From Muntiacus reevesi (taxonomy: Eukaryota > Chordata > Mammalia > Artiodactyla > Cervidae), in NCBI RefSeq assembly GCF_963930625.1, contig NC_089259.1, forward strand, positions 10,789,559 through 10,853,558: a stretch of DNA of 64,000 nt, read 5' to 3'. Both the position numbers and the translations under genes were made by a program. Below are positions 11,306 to 22,249 of the stretch, in pieces. The notes under the pieces are model-generated. The model made no database searches and was not told the DNA's origin. It worked only from the letters and a program-made list of their open reading frames with translations. Positions within the stretch are counted from its first letter, which is position 1. Each line of letters opens with the position of its first letter.

Positions 11306-12239
11306 CAGTTAAAACTCCTGAAACCCAATATTATTCATCTCTGCAGAGGGGAATTAAAATAGAACATTTGAGGAAATATAGTAAAAAGTTAAAAAGATAA
11401 GAGTGAGAAAGAAATATTATTAAATGTGCTTTGAATGCTGTGAGGGAAAAGTCTTTTTCATAAGATAAACAAAATATTACTTCTGTCAAAGTGACTGAAA
11501 AGACTCCAGCTCTTAAAATAGTTCTTTTGGAGGACAAATAGTGCATTTAGTCGTCAAACACTCATCACTAATATGTCCAGATGCATAAACTCCTAACAAA
11601 CCATAAAAGAAGGGAAGACATTGGGGGATAATATCTATGGAAGGGAGTCGACTGTGGTAAGCCCTTTGATCTCCGGAGGTAGGCTTTTCTGGGGACAACA
11701 GGTAGAAAACAGCCACTGCAAAACAGTCATTTGATAGAAGCCAAAATTTTCAAAATATTAATCATTTTCAAATGCTACTTACCTTCCTTACCACATCTCC
11801 CAGCAATATATTAACACTTATTTAAAAAGAAATTCCTTCAATATTCAGAGTCACACTGATAGTCAAACCTTTAACAAAATCTGAATGTTTTGTAAGTTGT
11901 CTAGTCTTTTTTAAAATAAATATACTACTAACATTTAAAATGGGATCTTTTGTCTTTACTCTGAAAACTAGCTTAGTGGCTTGGGAAATTTTAGGGTACT
12001 CAAAAAGAGCCAATTTCTTTGTAGGAATTTCATTTTCTCTTTTCTAGAAACAAAAGAAGAAAAATAGTATGTAGGTCCCTTATTTATCTTTTCCCCTAAC
12101 ATTACACAATGTATTTCCTGATCAGTATTTAAAAAGGAAAAGAATGAAATGCAGACTAAAATATTGATACAAAACTGAACGAGTAAAAAAATTAAAAAAC
12201 TAAGTGAATATTTTCATATCAGGACATGAGATAATTGTT

Positions 12240-12330
12240 CATTCAATAAATATTTATTGAACATCTACTAATGGGCACTGCTTTAGATAAGAAGGCTAAG
12301 TCCCTGTGAAAGTACAAATTCTTTCCTTTG
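12240..12330. repeat. Ancient repeat fragment ('aataaatatttattgaacat ctac')
   Basis: It contains the common mammalian repeat phrase ttcaataaatatttattgaa followed by catctactaatgggcactg. This is the head of an old repeat family that I do not name with certainty. Confidence 0.45.
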
Positions 12331-12719
12331 CTAAGCTTAAATTCCTAATATATTAAAGTGAACTTATTTTTACCATACTAATGACATACCACCTTTGGCA
12401 CAATATAAACTGGATCCTGCATGAAATTAAATATCAAAAGATAATTTATGATAGGCAATTTAAGATAAAGTTAAAATAAATATTTTTGACCACTGAGACA
12501 AACAATAAACAGCCTTCAACTATTTAAGTCAGAGAAAGCGTAAGTCCACCGGCTCTCCATAAAGCTGGTCAGGCATGCCTCTTCTGGTTAATAACTCAAA
12601 ATCCATCTTTAGTGTAAAATTTCTTGCCTAGGATTTACTATGTAAGCTGCATTTTGTATATATCATAATATTATTTGGTATACTATAATCCATGAATTAT
12701 TTTATCCTAATTTCTGGTA

Positions 12720-12967
12720 CTCTTGCCAGGAAAATCCAATGGACAGAGGAGCCTGGTAGACTACAGTCCACGGGGTCGCAAAGAGTCGGACAAGACTGAG
12801 CGACTTCACTTTCACTTTCATGCATTGGAGAAGGAAATGGCAACCCACTCCAGTGTTCTTGCCTGGAGAATCCCAGGGATGGCGGAGCCTGGTGGGCTGC
12901 CGTCTATGGGGTCACACAGAGTCAGACACAACTGAAGCAACTTATTAGCAGCAGCAGCAGCAGCAGC
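12720..12967 (+). mobile_element. Bov-A2 dimeric SINE with (AGC)n tail
   Basis: Two Bov-A monomers lie in tandem (first about 12722-12815, second about 12828-12940), followed by an AGC trinucleotide run (about 12947-12967). Flanking 'aatttctggt' (12709-12718) and 'aattcctggt' (12968-12977) look like a slightly diverged target-site duplication. The dimer plus AGC tail is the diagnostic layout of Bov-A2. Confidence 0.92.
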
Positions 12968-13191
12968 AATTCCTGGTTATTAATCAACTTGAAACAATTT
13001 CCAATGCCTGGCTTATTCATCACACTTGAACCACTTGAGTTAAATAGAAAACAGTATGTAAATAAGCATCCTATTTTGAGAAGTCTTTTGCTTACAGGAA
13101 ATCTATGTTCAACTTTTCTGTACTGCACTTCTTTTATTAAGTTTTAATGACATTTTCTTAAAGGAAGACACTACTGCATCATACAGTATGT

Positions 13192-13398
13192 GCCTCCTTT
13201 GTGTCCGACTCTTTGAGACCCCATGGACTGTAGCCCACCAGGCTCCTCTGTCCATGGAATTTTCCAGGCAAGAATACTAGAGTGGGTTTCCATGCCCTCC
13301 TCCAGGCAATCTTCCTAAATCAGGGATTGAACCTGTGGCTCTTACGTCCCCTGCATTGGCAGGCGGGTCCTTTACCAGCTGAGGCAGTTGGGAAGTCC
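13192..13398 (-). mobile_element. Bov-tA SINE
   Basis: Reverse-oriented, nearly full-length element ending at 13398 with the tRNA-derived head (minus strand: ggacttcccaactgcctcag). A BovB copy begins about 30 bases to the right. Confidence 0.92.
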
Positions 13399-13429
13399 AT
13401 AGCATTATAAAATAATATACATTGCTTTT

Positions 13430-15164
13430 CAGTTCAGGCCAGTCACTCAGTTGTGTCCGACTCTTTGTGACCCTATGGACAACAGCACTCCAGGCCTCCC
13501 TGTCTATCACCAACTCCTGGAGTTTACTCAAACTCATGTCCATTGAGGCAGTGATGCCATCCAACCATCTTATCCTCTGTCATCTCCGTCTCCTCCTGCC
13601 TTCAATCTTTCCCAGCATCAGGGTCTTTTCAAATGAGTCAGCTCTTTGCATCAGGTGGCCAAAGTAATGGAGTTTCAGCTTCAGCATCAGTCCTTCCAAT
13701 GAACACCCAGGACTGATTTCCTTTAGGATTGACTGGTTGGATCTCCTTACAGTCCAAGGGACTCTCAAGAGTCTTCTCTAGTACCACAGTTCAAAAGCAT
13801 CAATTGCTCGGTGCTCATCTTTCTTTATAGTCCAACTCTCACACCCATACATGACTACTGGGAAAACCATAGCTTTGACTAGACGGACCTTTGTTGGCAA
13901 AGTAAAGTCTCTGCTTTTTAATATGTTGTCTAGGTTGGTCATAACTTTCTTTCCAAGGAGCAGGCGTCTTTTAATTTCATGGCTGCAGTCACCATCTGCA
14001 GTGATTTTGGAGCCCCCCAAAATAAAGTCTGTCACTGTTTCCACTGTTTCTCCATCTATTTGCCATGAAGTGATGGGACCGGATGCCATGATCTTTGTTT
14101 TCTGAATGTTGAGCTTTAAGCCAACTTATTCACTCTCCTCTCTTACTTTCATCAAGAGGCTCTTTACTTCTTCTTCACTTTCTGCCATAAGGGTGGTGTC
14201 ATCTGCATATCTGAGGTTATTGACATTTCTCCTGGCAATCTTGATTCAGCCCAGCATTTCTCATGTACTCTGCACATAAGTTAAATAGGCAAGGTGACAA
14301 TATACAGTCTTGCATATTCCTTTCCCGATTTGGAACCAGTCTGTTGTTCCATGTCCAGTTCTAACTGTTGCTTCCTGACCTGCATACAGGTTTCTCAAGA
14401 GGCAGGTCAGGTGGTCTGGTAGGCCCATCTCTTTAAGAATTTTCCACAGTTTATTGTGATCCACACAGTCAAAGGCTTTGGTATAGTCAATAAAGCAGAA
14501 ATAGATGTTTTTCTGGAACTCTTTTGCTCTTTCGATGATCCAGCGGATGTTGGCAATTTGATCTCTGGTTTCTCTGCCTTTTCTAAATCCAGCTTGAACA
14601 TCTGGAAGCTCATGGTTCATGTATTGTTGAAACCTCACTTGCAGAATTTTGAAGATCACTTTACTAGTGTGTGAGATGAGTGCAATTGTGTGGTAGTTTG
14701 AACATTGCCTTTCTTATGGATTGGAATGAAAACTCACCTTTTCTAGTCCTGTGGCCACTGCTGAGTTTTCCAAATTTGCTGGCATATTGAGTGCAGCACT
14801 GTCACAGCATCATCTTTTAGGATTTGAAATAGCCCAACTGGAGTTCCATTGCCTCCACTACAGTTCAGGATGTCTGGTTCTAAGTGAGTGATCACACCTA
14901 CATTATCTGGGTTGTGAAGGTCTTCTTTGTATAGTTCTTCTGTGTATTCTTGCCACCTCGTCTTAATATCTTCTGTTTCTGTTAGGTCCCTACCATTTCT
15001 GTCCTTTATTGAGCCCATCTTTGCAAGAAAGGTTCCCTTGGTATCTCTAATTTTCTTGAAGAGATCTCTAGTCTTTCCCATTCTATTGTTTTCCTCTATT
15101 TCTATGTACTGATCACTGAGGAAGGCTTTTTTATCTCTCCTTGGTATTCTTTGGAATTCTGCAT
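13430..15164 (-). mobile_element. BovB LINE, 5'-truncated 3' portion (1.7 kb)
   Basis: The left end begins with the BovB 3' terminus text (ttcagttcaggccagtcact on the plus strand). Minus-strand translation shows, in pieces, LPDVQAGFRKGRETRDQIAN and IYFCFIDYTKAFDCVDHNKL (reverse transcriptase), plus SWQIDGETVETVTDFILGGS KITADGDCSHEI and VMYGCESWTIKK nearer the C-terminus. Many frame changes and stops show that it is inactive. It is in the same orientation as the host gene. Confidence 0.95.
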
Positions 15165-15954
15165 TAGCAATAAAAACTAAAGAGCTTGTTTAACCCCAGC
15201 CCATTTTCCAGTGTCATTTTTATGACAGAGGAAAAGGAATAAATATTAATACCTTGAGGAATTAGAGAGCACAGGACAGAGCAGTCCTCTAGAGCACATT
15301 TCTTTGTCATTTTACATTTTTTTCTTAAAATGTGATGGAGATTTTGAAAGCTGCTCCTTAACATACGCAATTGCTCTAATACAAACATGGGTGTGACACC
15401 ATCAGGGAAACAGACACCAGGGTGGGTGGAGGACAGCTAGCTGTACACAGCCGGCTCAGCCTCTGGCAGCTTTTTCTCTTCCTGCATCTAGCACACTTCT
15501 TGAACTCCAAATTAAATAAATGAGTGGGCATAAAATGGTAACCGTTGTTTTTCACTGCTTCATGAACTGTGTCGGGATAATCACTGTGGAGAGCCTCCCC
15601 AGCCATGCTAAAGAGGCAGTGTACACAGCATTTTCTGACCGAGTACTAGTGGGCATTTCAACCACTGCAGCTTTTAAAGATATGAGCAGCTTAGGTCATT
15701 TTGGGACTTGTAAGTTCTCCGTCTCCTGGGCAAAACTATTTTTTCAAGATGAAAGTGAGGGTGTGGTTCATTTGTCCTGTTCTCTCACTTAAGTTTTGGT
15801 ATTATTGCTATTTATTCAAGGTTTGTGCAAGGAACTCAAAAATCACACCAAAAAGAAAAAGAAAGTACTTACTACACAGGTAAAACTTAAAATATAAAAG
15901 GCATGTTTATAGAGGCAAAAGACTGGAAATAGGCTACTATCCCTAAGGGCTACT

Positions 15955-16215
15955 CAAAAGTCAATTTCTCAGGACAACCTTCTCTAGCCTATCTATGAAC
16001 ATGGTAAACCCCACTCTGGCCCCCTTTTCTGCCTTATTTTTCCACATGGCACTTACTATCTGACAGATTGCATATTTTAAATAAGTATCTTGCTTTCTCA
16101 CTAGGGAAACCCCTCTCTTTCACTAGTAATTAGAATATAAATATGAAGGCTGCGGCTTTGGCTCTTGTTCCTGATGCAGTCACTCATGCTAGGAAAGTGA
16201 CCAGCATCTACTAGG
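15955..16215 (+). repeat. L2 LINE 3' fragment
   Basis: 'gacaaccttctctagcctat', 'ccttattttt ccacatggca cttactatctgacag' and 'aggtgttcaacaacatttgt tgaa' follow the order of the L2 3' end. No coding frame. Bases 16230-16445 may continue a related fragment. Confidence 0.55.
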
Positions 16216-17720
16216 TGTTCAACAACATTTGTTGAAAAGGATGCATTTCAGTCAGCTATGCCAGTCACGGGCCCTACGCTGTCCTGAGTTTTTGGTAATT
16301 CCTTACGCATTGTGCCCAAGCTTGTGCCCTTTTTCTGGGAAGTTTTTTCTTCTTTTCTCCCTACTTTGCCTAAGCGGGACAAAGCATCAAGGTCTGTTCC
16401 TTAATGGCTCAGCTCAAAAGATCTTCTCTTCTTTGAAGCATTAAGTATCTCTCAGTCCTATACTCCCAGTTGAACTACTGTCTCATGGAAAGCACTTTAC
16501 ACTTAAAAAACATCTTATTTGTTCATGTAACTTCAGAACCAGCCCAAATTGGTCATATCCTGTTTCTAACAAGTTACTGAGCTATTTTTCAAAGACAGTG
16601 GAACAAAACAGCAAGTCATGCAGGCAAAGCATACGTAGAGAACGTTTTGTACTCAAAGAATACCTGGAACCAAAATTTCTACCCTCATCTCCCAACACCA
16701 GCCATGGAACTAAAAGACCAGGACATGACCAGAACCTGAACATGGGATCCCTTTCCGAGGTGAAGGGTCCGTTGTCCAGGAAGACCCAGTGCTGAAGTCC
16801 CCTTAGCACACCTTACCACAAATGGCCACATTTCAAAGCCCTCTAATCAAAACCTGCCTGCCAGTGCTTCTGTACACCAACCCTCCTCACCTAACTCATG
16901 AAAGTATGACCCAACCCCAGACTGGGGAAACAGAATTGAGCCCTGTCTCTTCTCTCCCTGCTGACTGACTCTGAAAAAAGCTTTTATCAAAACCCAATAC
17001 CATGGTACTGGCTTCTATGTGCATTGGGCAGAGTGTTGCAATGAACACTGGGGTACATGTGTAAGAATCTGACTTTCATCTCATGGGAATGGAGGGCCAA
17101 TCATCTCTCCATTTCAGACAGACTATCCAAATGGATGTCTCAAAGATGAATGGGAAGGAACAGACGTTGCATCTATCCATTCGCTTAACAAAAGTTTATC
17201 TCACACCTGCCATATTCCTGAAATCATGCTGGAGCAGGGAGTTCACAGAAATGCCCCTGCACTTAGGGAGACCACACTAAGAAGGCAGGAAGAGGTGGGA
17301 ACTCGTGACTGTGGTAAAGAATGACACGTGTAATAGTGGACTCCATTCTAGGTCAGTGGCTCGCAACTCACGATGAATAAAAGTTTTGTTTGTTTCTTTT
17401 ATTGAGAAGATTCACTCAATAAAAGTATACAAACATAGAAATAACAGTCTAACTAAAGATGAAATATAATACCTTAAAACACTTTAAAATTATATTTGTT
17501 AATAATACAAAAAAGCTTTCTGTTCTTGTTAAAAAATTAACAAAGGATATTTTAGAAAGAATAATGTAATTAATAACACTTTATTATTAGTGTGATTTAA
17601 AGGTCCAATCAGCATTGAGTTTACTTCAACACTTACTAAAGCTGACAAAGAGCTCACAAAGACACATAGCCCCAAACAGAAGTGCAACATGGACTGTACT
17701 CCCTGGAGCTCAGCACGCAA

Positions 17721-17810
17721 TTTTTTTTTTCTTGTTTTTCATATTAAGTATTTATTTGGCTGTGCTGGGTCTTCATTGTGACCCTTGGGATCTTTAGAAG
17801 CAGCATGTGG
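17721..17810 (-). mobile_element. CHR-type SINE, tail-side part (interrupted by L1)
   Basis: Antisense CHR text: T run, 'agtatttatttggctgtgct gggtcttcattg', 'gggatctttagaagcagcat gtgg'. The element resumes at 19218 after an L1 insertion and finishes at 19315 with the tRNA-derived head. Confidence 0.8.
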
Positions 17811-19217
17811 CAGCAGGATCCTCTATGATCCACCTCCCAGAATATTGGAAATAAAAGTAAAACTAAACAAATGGGACCTAATTAAAATTAAAAACTTCTG
17901 CACAACGAAGGAAACTATAAGCAAGGTGAAAAGTCAGCCTTCAGAATGAGAGAAAATAATAGCAAATGAAGCAACAGACAAAGAATTAATCTCAAAAATA
18001 TACAAGCAACTCCTGCAGCTCAATTCCAGAAAAATAAATGACCCAATCAAAAAATGGGCCAAAGAACTAAACAGACATTTCTCCAAAGAAGACATACAGA
18101 TGGCTAACAAACACATGAAAAGATGCTCAACATCACTCATCATCAGAGAAATGCAAATCAAAACCACAATGAGATACCATTTCATGCCAGTCAGAATGGC
18201 TGCTATCCAAAAATCTACAAGCAATAAATGCTGGAGAGGGTGTGGAGAAAAGGGAACCCTCTTACACTGTTGGTGGGAATGCAGACTAGTACAGCCACTA
18301 TGGAGAACAGTGTGGAGATACCTTAAAAAACTGGACATAGAACTGCCATATGACCCAGCAATCCCACTCCTGGGCATACACACTGAGGAAACTAGATCTG
18401 AAAGAGACACATGCACCCCAATATTCATCGAAGCACTGTTTATAATAGCCAGGACATGGAAGCAACCTAGATGTCCATCAGCAGACGAATGGATAAGGAA
18501 GCTGTGGTACATATACACCATGGAATATTACTCAGCCATTAAAAAGAATTCATTTGAATCAGTTCTAATGAGGTGGATGAAAGTGGAACCTATTATATAG
18601 AGTGAATTAAGTCAGAAAGAAAAACATCAATACAGTATGTTAGTCGCTCAGTCGTGACCGACTTTTGTGACCCCATGGAATGCAGCCCATCAGGCTCCTC
18701 TGTTCATGAGATTTTCCAGGCAAGGATACTGGAGTGGGTTGCCATTTCCTTCTCCAGGGGATCTTCCCAATCCAGGGATCGAACTCGGGTCTCCTGCACT
18801 GCAGGCAGATTCTTTACCGACTGAGCTACTATACTAATGCATATACATGGAATTTAGAAAGATGGTAACGATAACCCTGTATGCGAGATAGCAAAAGAGA
18901 CACAGATGTACTAAACAGTCTTTTGGACTCTGTGGGAGAGGACGAGGGCGGGTTGATGTGGGAGAACGGCACTGAAACATGTATATTATCATATGTGAAA
19001 CGAACTGCCAGTCCAGGTTCGATGTATGATGCAGGGTGCTCGGGGCTGGTGCACTGGGATGACCCTGAGGGATGGGAAGGGGAGGGATGTGGGAGGGGGG
19101 TTCAGGATGAGGAACACATGTTCACCCATGGCAGATTCAAGTCAATGTATGGCAAAACCAATACAATACTGTAAAGTAAAATAAATAAATAAATAAATTA
19201 AAAAAAAAAAAAAAAGC
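17811..19217 (+). mobile_element. Bovine-type L1, 5'-truncated, inserted in a CHR SINE
   Basis: It encodes the C-terminal end of L1 ORF2 (18100-18600: CWRGCGEKGTLLHCWWEC, AIPLLGIHTEETRSERDTC, WKQPRCPSADEWIRKLWYI YTMEYY), followed by an L1 3'UTR (18840-19185) and a long A tail ending at 19217. A Bov-tA SINE interrupts it at 18638-18830. The duplication agcagcatgtgg flanks it (17799-17810 and 19218-19229), showing insertion into the CHR SINE. It is truncated and so not autonomous. Confidence 0.93.
18638..18830 (-). mobile_element. Bov-tA SINE nested in L1
   Basis: A near full-length reverse-oriented Bov-tA interrupts the L1 text between 'caatacagtat' and 'atactaatgcatatacatgg', which are contiguous in intact bovine L1 3' ends. 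It is therefore younger than that L1. Confidence 0.92.
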
Positions 19218-19315
19218 AGCAGCATGTGGGATCTAGTTCCCTGACAAGGGATCGAACACAGGCCCCCTGCATTGGGAGTGTGGAGTTTTAGCCACTGGGC
19301 CACCAGGGGAGTCCC
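19218..19315 (-). mobile_element. CHR-type SINE, head-side part
   Basis: Antisense continuation of the SINE at 17721-17810: 'gggatctagttccctgacaa gggatcgaacacagg' carries the Pol III B-box complement, and the element ends '...gggccaccaggggagtccc'. Confidence 0.85.
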
Positions 19316-19980
19316 AAAAACATGCATTCTTCAATCTCATCTATCAAAACATACAAAGGTTTTTGTTTCAGTTAGGCTTGGGAATTTCTATCTTTCCTGA
19401 CATCAGTGTTTTTGCAAACTATTTGGACAGTGTCATGTTTTATATTTTGAACAAATGGGTTCAAAAACCACTGAAACTCTTTGTAGGAAACGGTATTTTA
19501 AACTGTGTTAGTGTGCAGACATGAGACATTTTAGGAGTCTACTAGATTCTATCTCTACTTCTGGCACCAACTGTGTGGGTTTTCCATGCTCGACAATTCT
19601 CTAGGGATGTAAAGTCATCTTATTAGACTCTCTTATCACTCTGGAGATTCCACGGGTCTTAGAACTAGAGACGAAGATCAAATATTTTACGAAAAGATAT
19701 CACTATCACACAAGAAGCTAAAAGTGTTCTAGAAGCTCTTGTGGCCAGAAAGGGAATGAAGACCAAACATATAATTATTATATCGTAATATCATTACGAG
19801 TGACATACATTATTTTCAGTCACAAAAAAAACTAATTGAAACAGTTTTAAACATCAATTTCAAAAACATTCTCTCCAGAGAAGCTTCTTTTTTTTTTTTT
19901 TTTTTTGGACTTATTTTCTACTTTACTGCGAAAGCATGACCTCCAGCTTGAAGGATCAAATTAAATGTTTTTCTAATTTT

Positions 19981-19995
19981 TAAATTATCTGTTAT
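19981..19995. other. Putative left target-site duplication of a 6.7-kb block
   Basis: The 15-mer taaattatctgttat recurs exactly at 26680-26694, immediately after an A-rich tail. What lies between (19996-26679) includes a Bov-A monomer, the POM121-like sequence and an unknown plus-strand segment. Joining the outer flanks gives uninterrupted ordinary intron sequence. This suggests a target-site duplication, but the 15-mer is AT-rich and a chance match is possible. Confidence 0.5.
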
Positions 19996-19996
19996 A

Positions 19997-20120
19997 TGGA
20001 GAAGGAAATGGCAACCCACTCCAGTATCCTTGCCTGGAAAATCCTGTGGACAGAGGAGCCTACAGGTGAGCTACAGTCCCTGGGGTTGCAAAGAGTCTGA
20101 CACAACTTAGCAACTAAACC
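19997..20120 (+). mobile_element. Bov-A monomer SINE
   Basis: It starts exactly at the canonical Bov-A 5' end (ggagaaggaaatggcaaccc) and runs to 'gacacaacttagcaactaaa'. Its left flank is the 15-mer discussed for the 6.7-kb block. No matching duplication follows its own right end, which instead shows cagataattta, an inverted copy of the left flank's first 11 bases. Confidence 0.85.
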
Positions 20121-22249
20121 ACACCACCAACTTGTCAGATAATTTACACTGATTTCTGTTCTCTCCTCTGACTACAGGATAGGCTACAGAGAGTCAGGAG
20201 TTTTGCCTTTATTGAACCTACTGGAGGCCCAGCAAAACTCTAGGGTCTGCAAGAACTGGACACAGTTATACCTCTTATGTTTGGTATTTTAGCAGCCTAT
20301 CTCAGAGCCAAACCAGTTATTGAAGAGAATCTTTTCTGATACTTTAAGCAGTATGATAAACTTGAAGTAAACTTAAATTTTCAACAATTACAGAGCAGGC
20401 ATGGACTCTTCCTTTGTTTCTCCAGACACATGAACGTGGATACAAAGTCCATCCTCTCTGGGTGAAGTGGGAACATACAAAGATGACTGGCCTAAGTTTC
20501 AATTGGATAAAAAGATGCACAAAAGAGACATTTAAACATTTTCAAAAACGAAAACCATAAAGTGTGTTTCCTCTTCACACATCAGGGACTGTCTAGCCTC
20601 TGGTGTGGTTAGAGTGGTGCAGGGGGAGAGAGAGAGACATAGAGAAGTAAGGATGAGCTGCCCTGTCTCTCCCTCCTCTGGACCTTAGTTCTTCCTGGAC
20701 TGTCACTCCTCACACTCAAAGCAGATTTCAGAAGTCAGCACACATGGTCATAATGTATGCCTAGCTCCACAACCCAGGCACTGGGACCCAGAAAATTTTG
20801 CAACCTTAAGTCTGCCTCAACACATCATGACTCATATATATCAATGAGTAAAGACACATAAACAGTAGTAGATTAATAGGAATAAGTTTTCACTTATATA
20901 TAAATTACATATATACATATTTGTACTTAAAGCTGGGAAAGATAAGTGTCCACTGAGGCAAATGGGTAGGGGGAGAGGAAGCAGCTAAAGACAGCAGTAG
21001 AACTTGCCAGCTCCAAGTGTAGGGAAAATATCCAGAAGTTTGGGTTGGCCAAGTTTACAGTCAAACCAGGGATGGCATAGTGGATGATACATGCAGATTA
21101 TTTTCCATCCTCCAAATGGAACTTCTCAATTCTGGTATGTAGTTCTGAACTGGGCTCACATGCTTCTCACCCTGCAACACACACACACCCACATTCCTCA
21201 CCCATGCACATACAACACACACCTACTCGTGCATATCGCTGAGCGTGTGGTCCTTTGGCTCATTGTAGGAAGAAAGCAGGTTAACAGTTTCACTTAAATG
21301 GGCAGAGTCGTTTTCCAGCAAAGCCCATTCATCGTTGCACAGAATCTGCAGAACAAGATATGCTCTTTATTCGTTGAGTTTCTTCACAGAAGAAGGGAGT
21401 TTGCTAATGCTCCAGTGAAATCCTGGGCAGGTGATGAAAGTACCAGACCCAGAGCACAGACGCAGCTTCCCTGACCAGGAGCCGCTAAACGCAACATTGT
21501 GCTCCTCCAAAGTCAGAGGGGTGCCCTGAGTTGGGGTCCCAGGAGTTCTGAGTGCAGACGTTCCTCTCTAAATATATATGGTGCTATCCCCCATCGTACT
21601 ACGTGGGTTTGGGCTGGGGAGGCCTGGGTGTTTTGTGTGAATGGGACAGCAGAAGTGTACCCAGTCACAGCGGGTGAGGTGCAGGCCCCCATCACCCACT
21701 CTGTGCTTTGCATATATGAGTTCCGAGCCCAGTGGCAGGTGCTGACATTGGGGCCTCCCATCCTAGATGAGATGTGGCTCCTTCCATGTGTTCACCCATG
21801 GTGTATTGGCCAGGTGGGTCCCAGTTGTACTGATGGGAAGTGTGGATACCAGGTCCTCCATTCCTGGGAATGATGACGTTCCCTCCTATACCACCACCAC
21901 TTGGATCTTGGACAGGTGGACCCCTTGTGTTTGGAAATAAGGTGGAACTTCTAGTGGGTTTCAAGCCAGGGGTAGGTCTCACACTTGCAAATTCAATGGA
22001 TGCAGTGTTGTTCTGGTGAAAAGTTGAAATTGACTTGTCCCTTGACACAAATTTCTTCTTCATGGTGATGGGATTTGTAACTGTAGATTTTCTACACTCA
22101 TGTGGGTCCTGGGTGCAGTGATGGGAAGTGGTAACACCCCGACCTCTAACCATAAGGATGGTGGTTTCCCCTGCTGTGACTCTACCAAGTGGACTTGGCT
22201 CAAGGAGACCCCAGGCGTTTGGATTCAAGTTGGAACCAGATATGTGCCC

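Noticed and set aside
14261..14659. 132-codon minus-strand frame with a reverse transcriptase motif
   Set aside because: Part of a truncated, frame-broken BovB LINE; not a functional gene.
15520..15792. 90-codon plus-strand frame with Cys and His residues
   Set aside because: No recognisable domain, no splice or promoter context, and typical chance length for this base composition.
18100..18600. 166-codon plus-strand frame with Cys/Trp-rich text
   Set aside because: It is the C-terminal tail of L1 ORF2 in a 5'-truncated element, not an independent gene.
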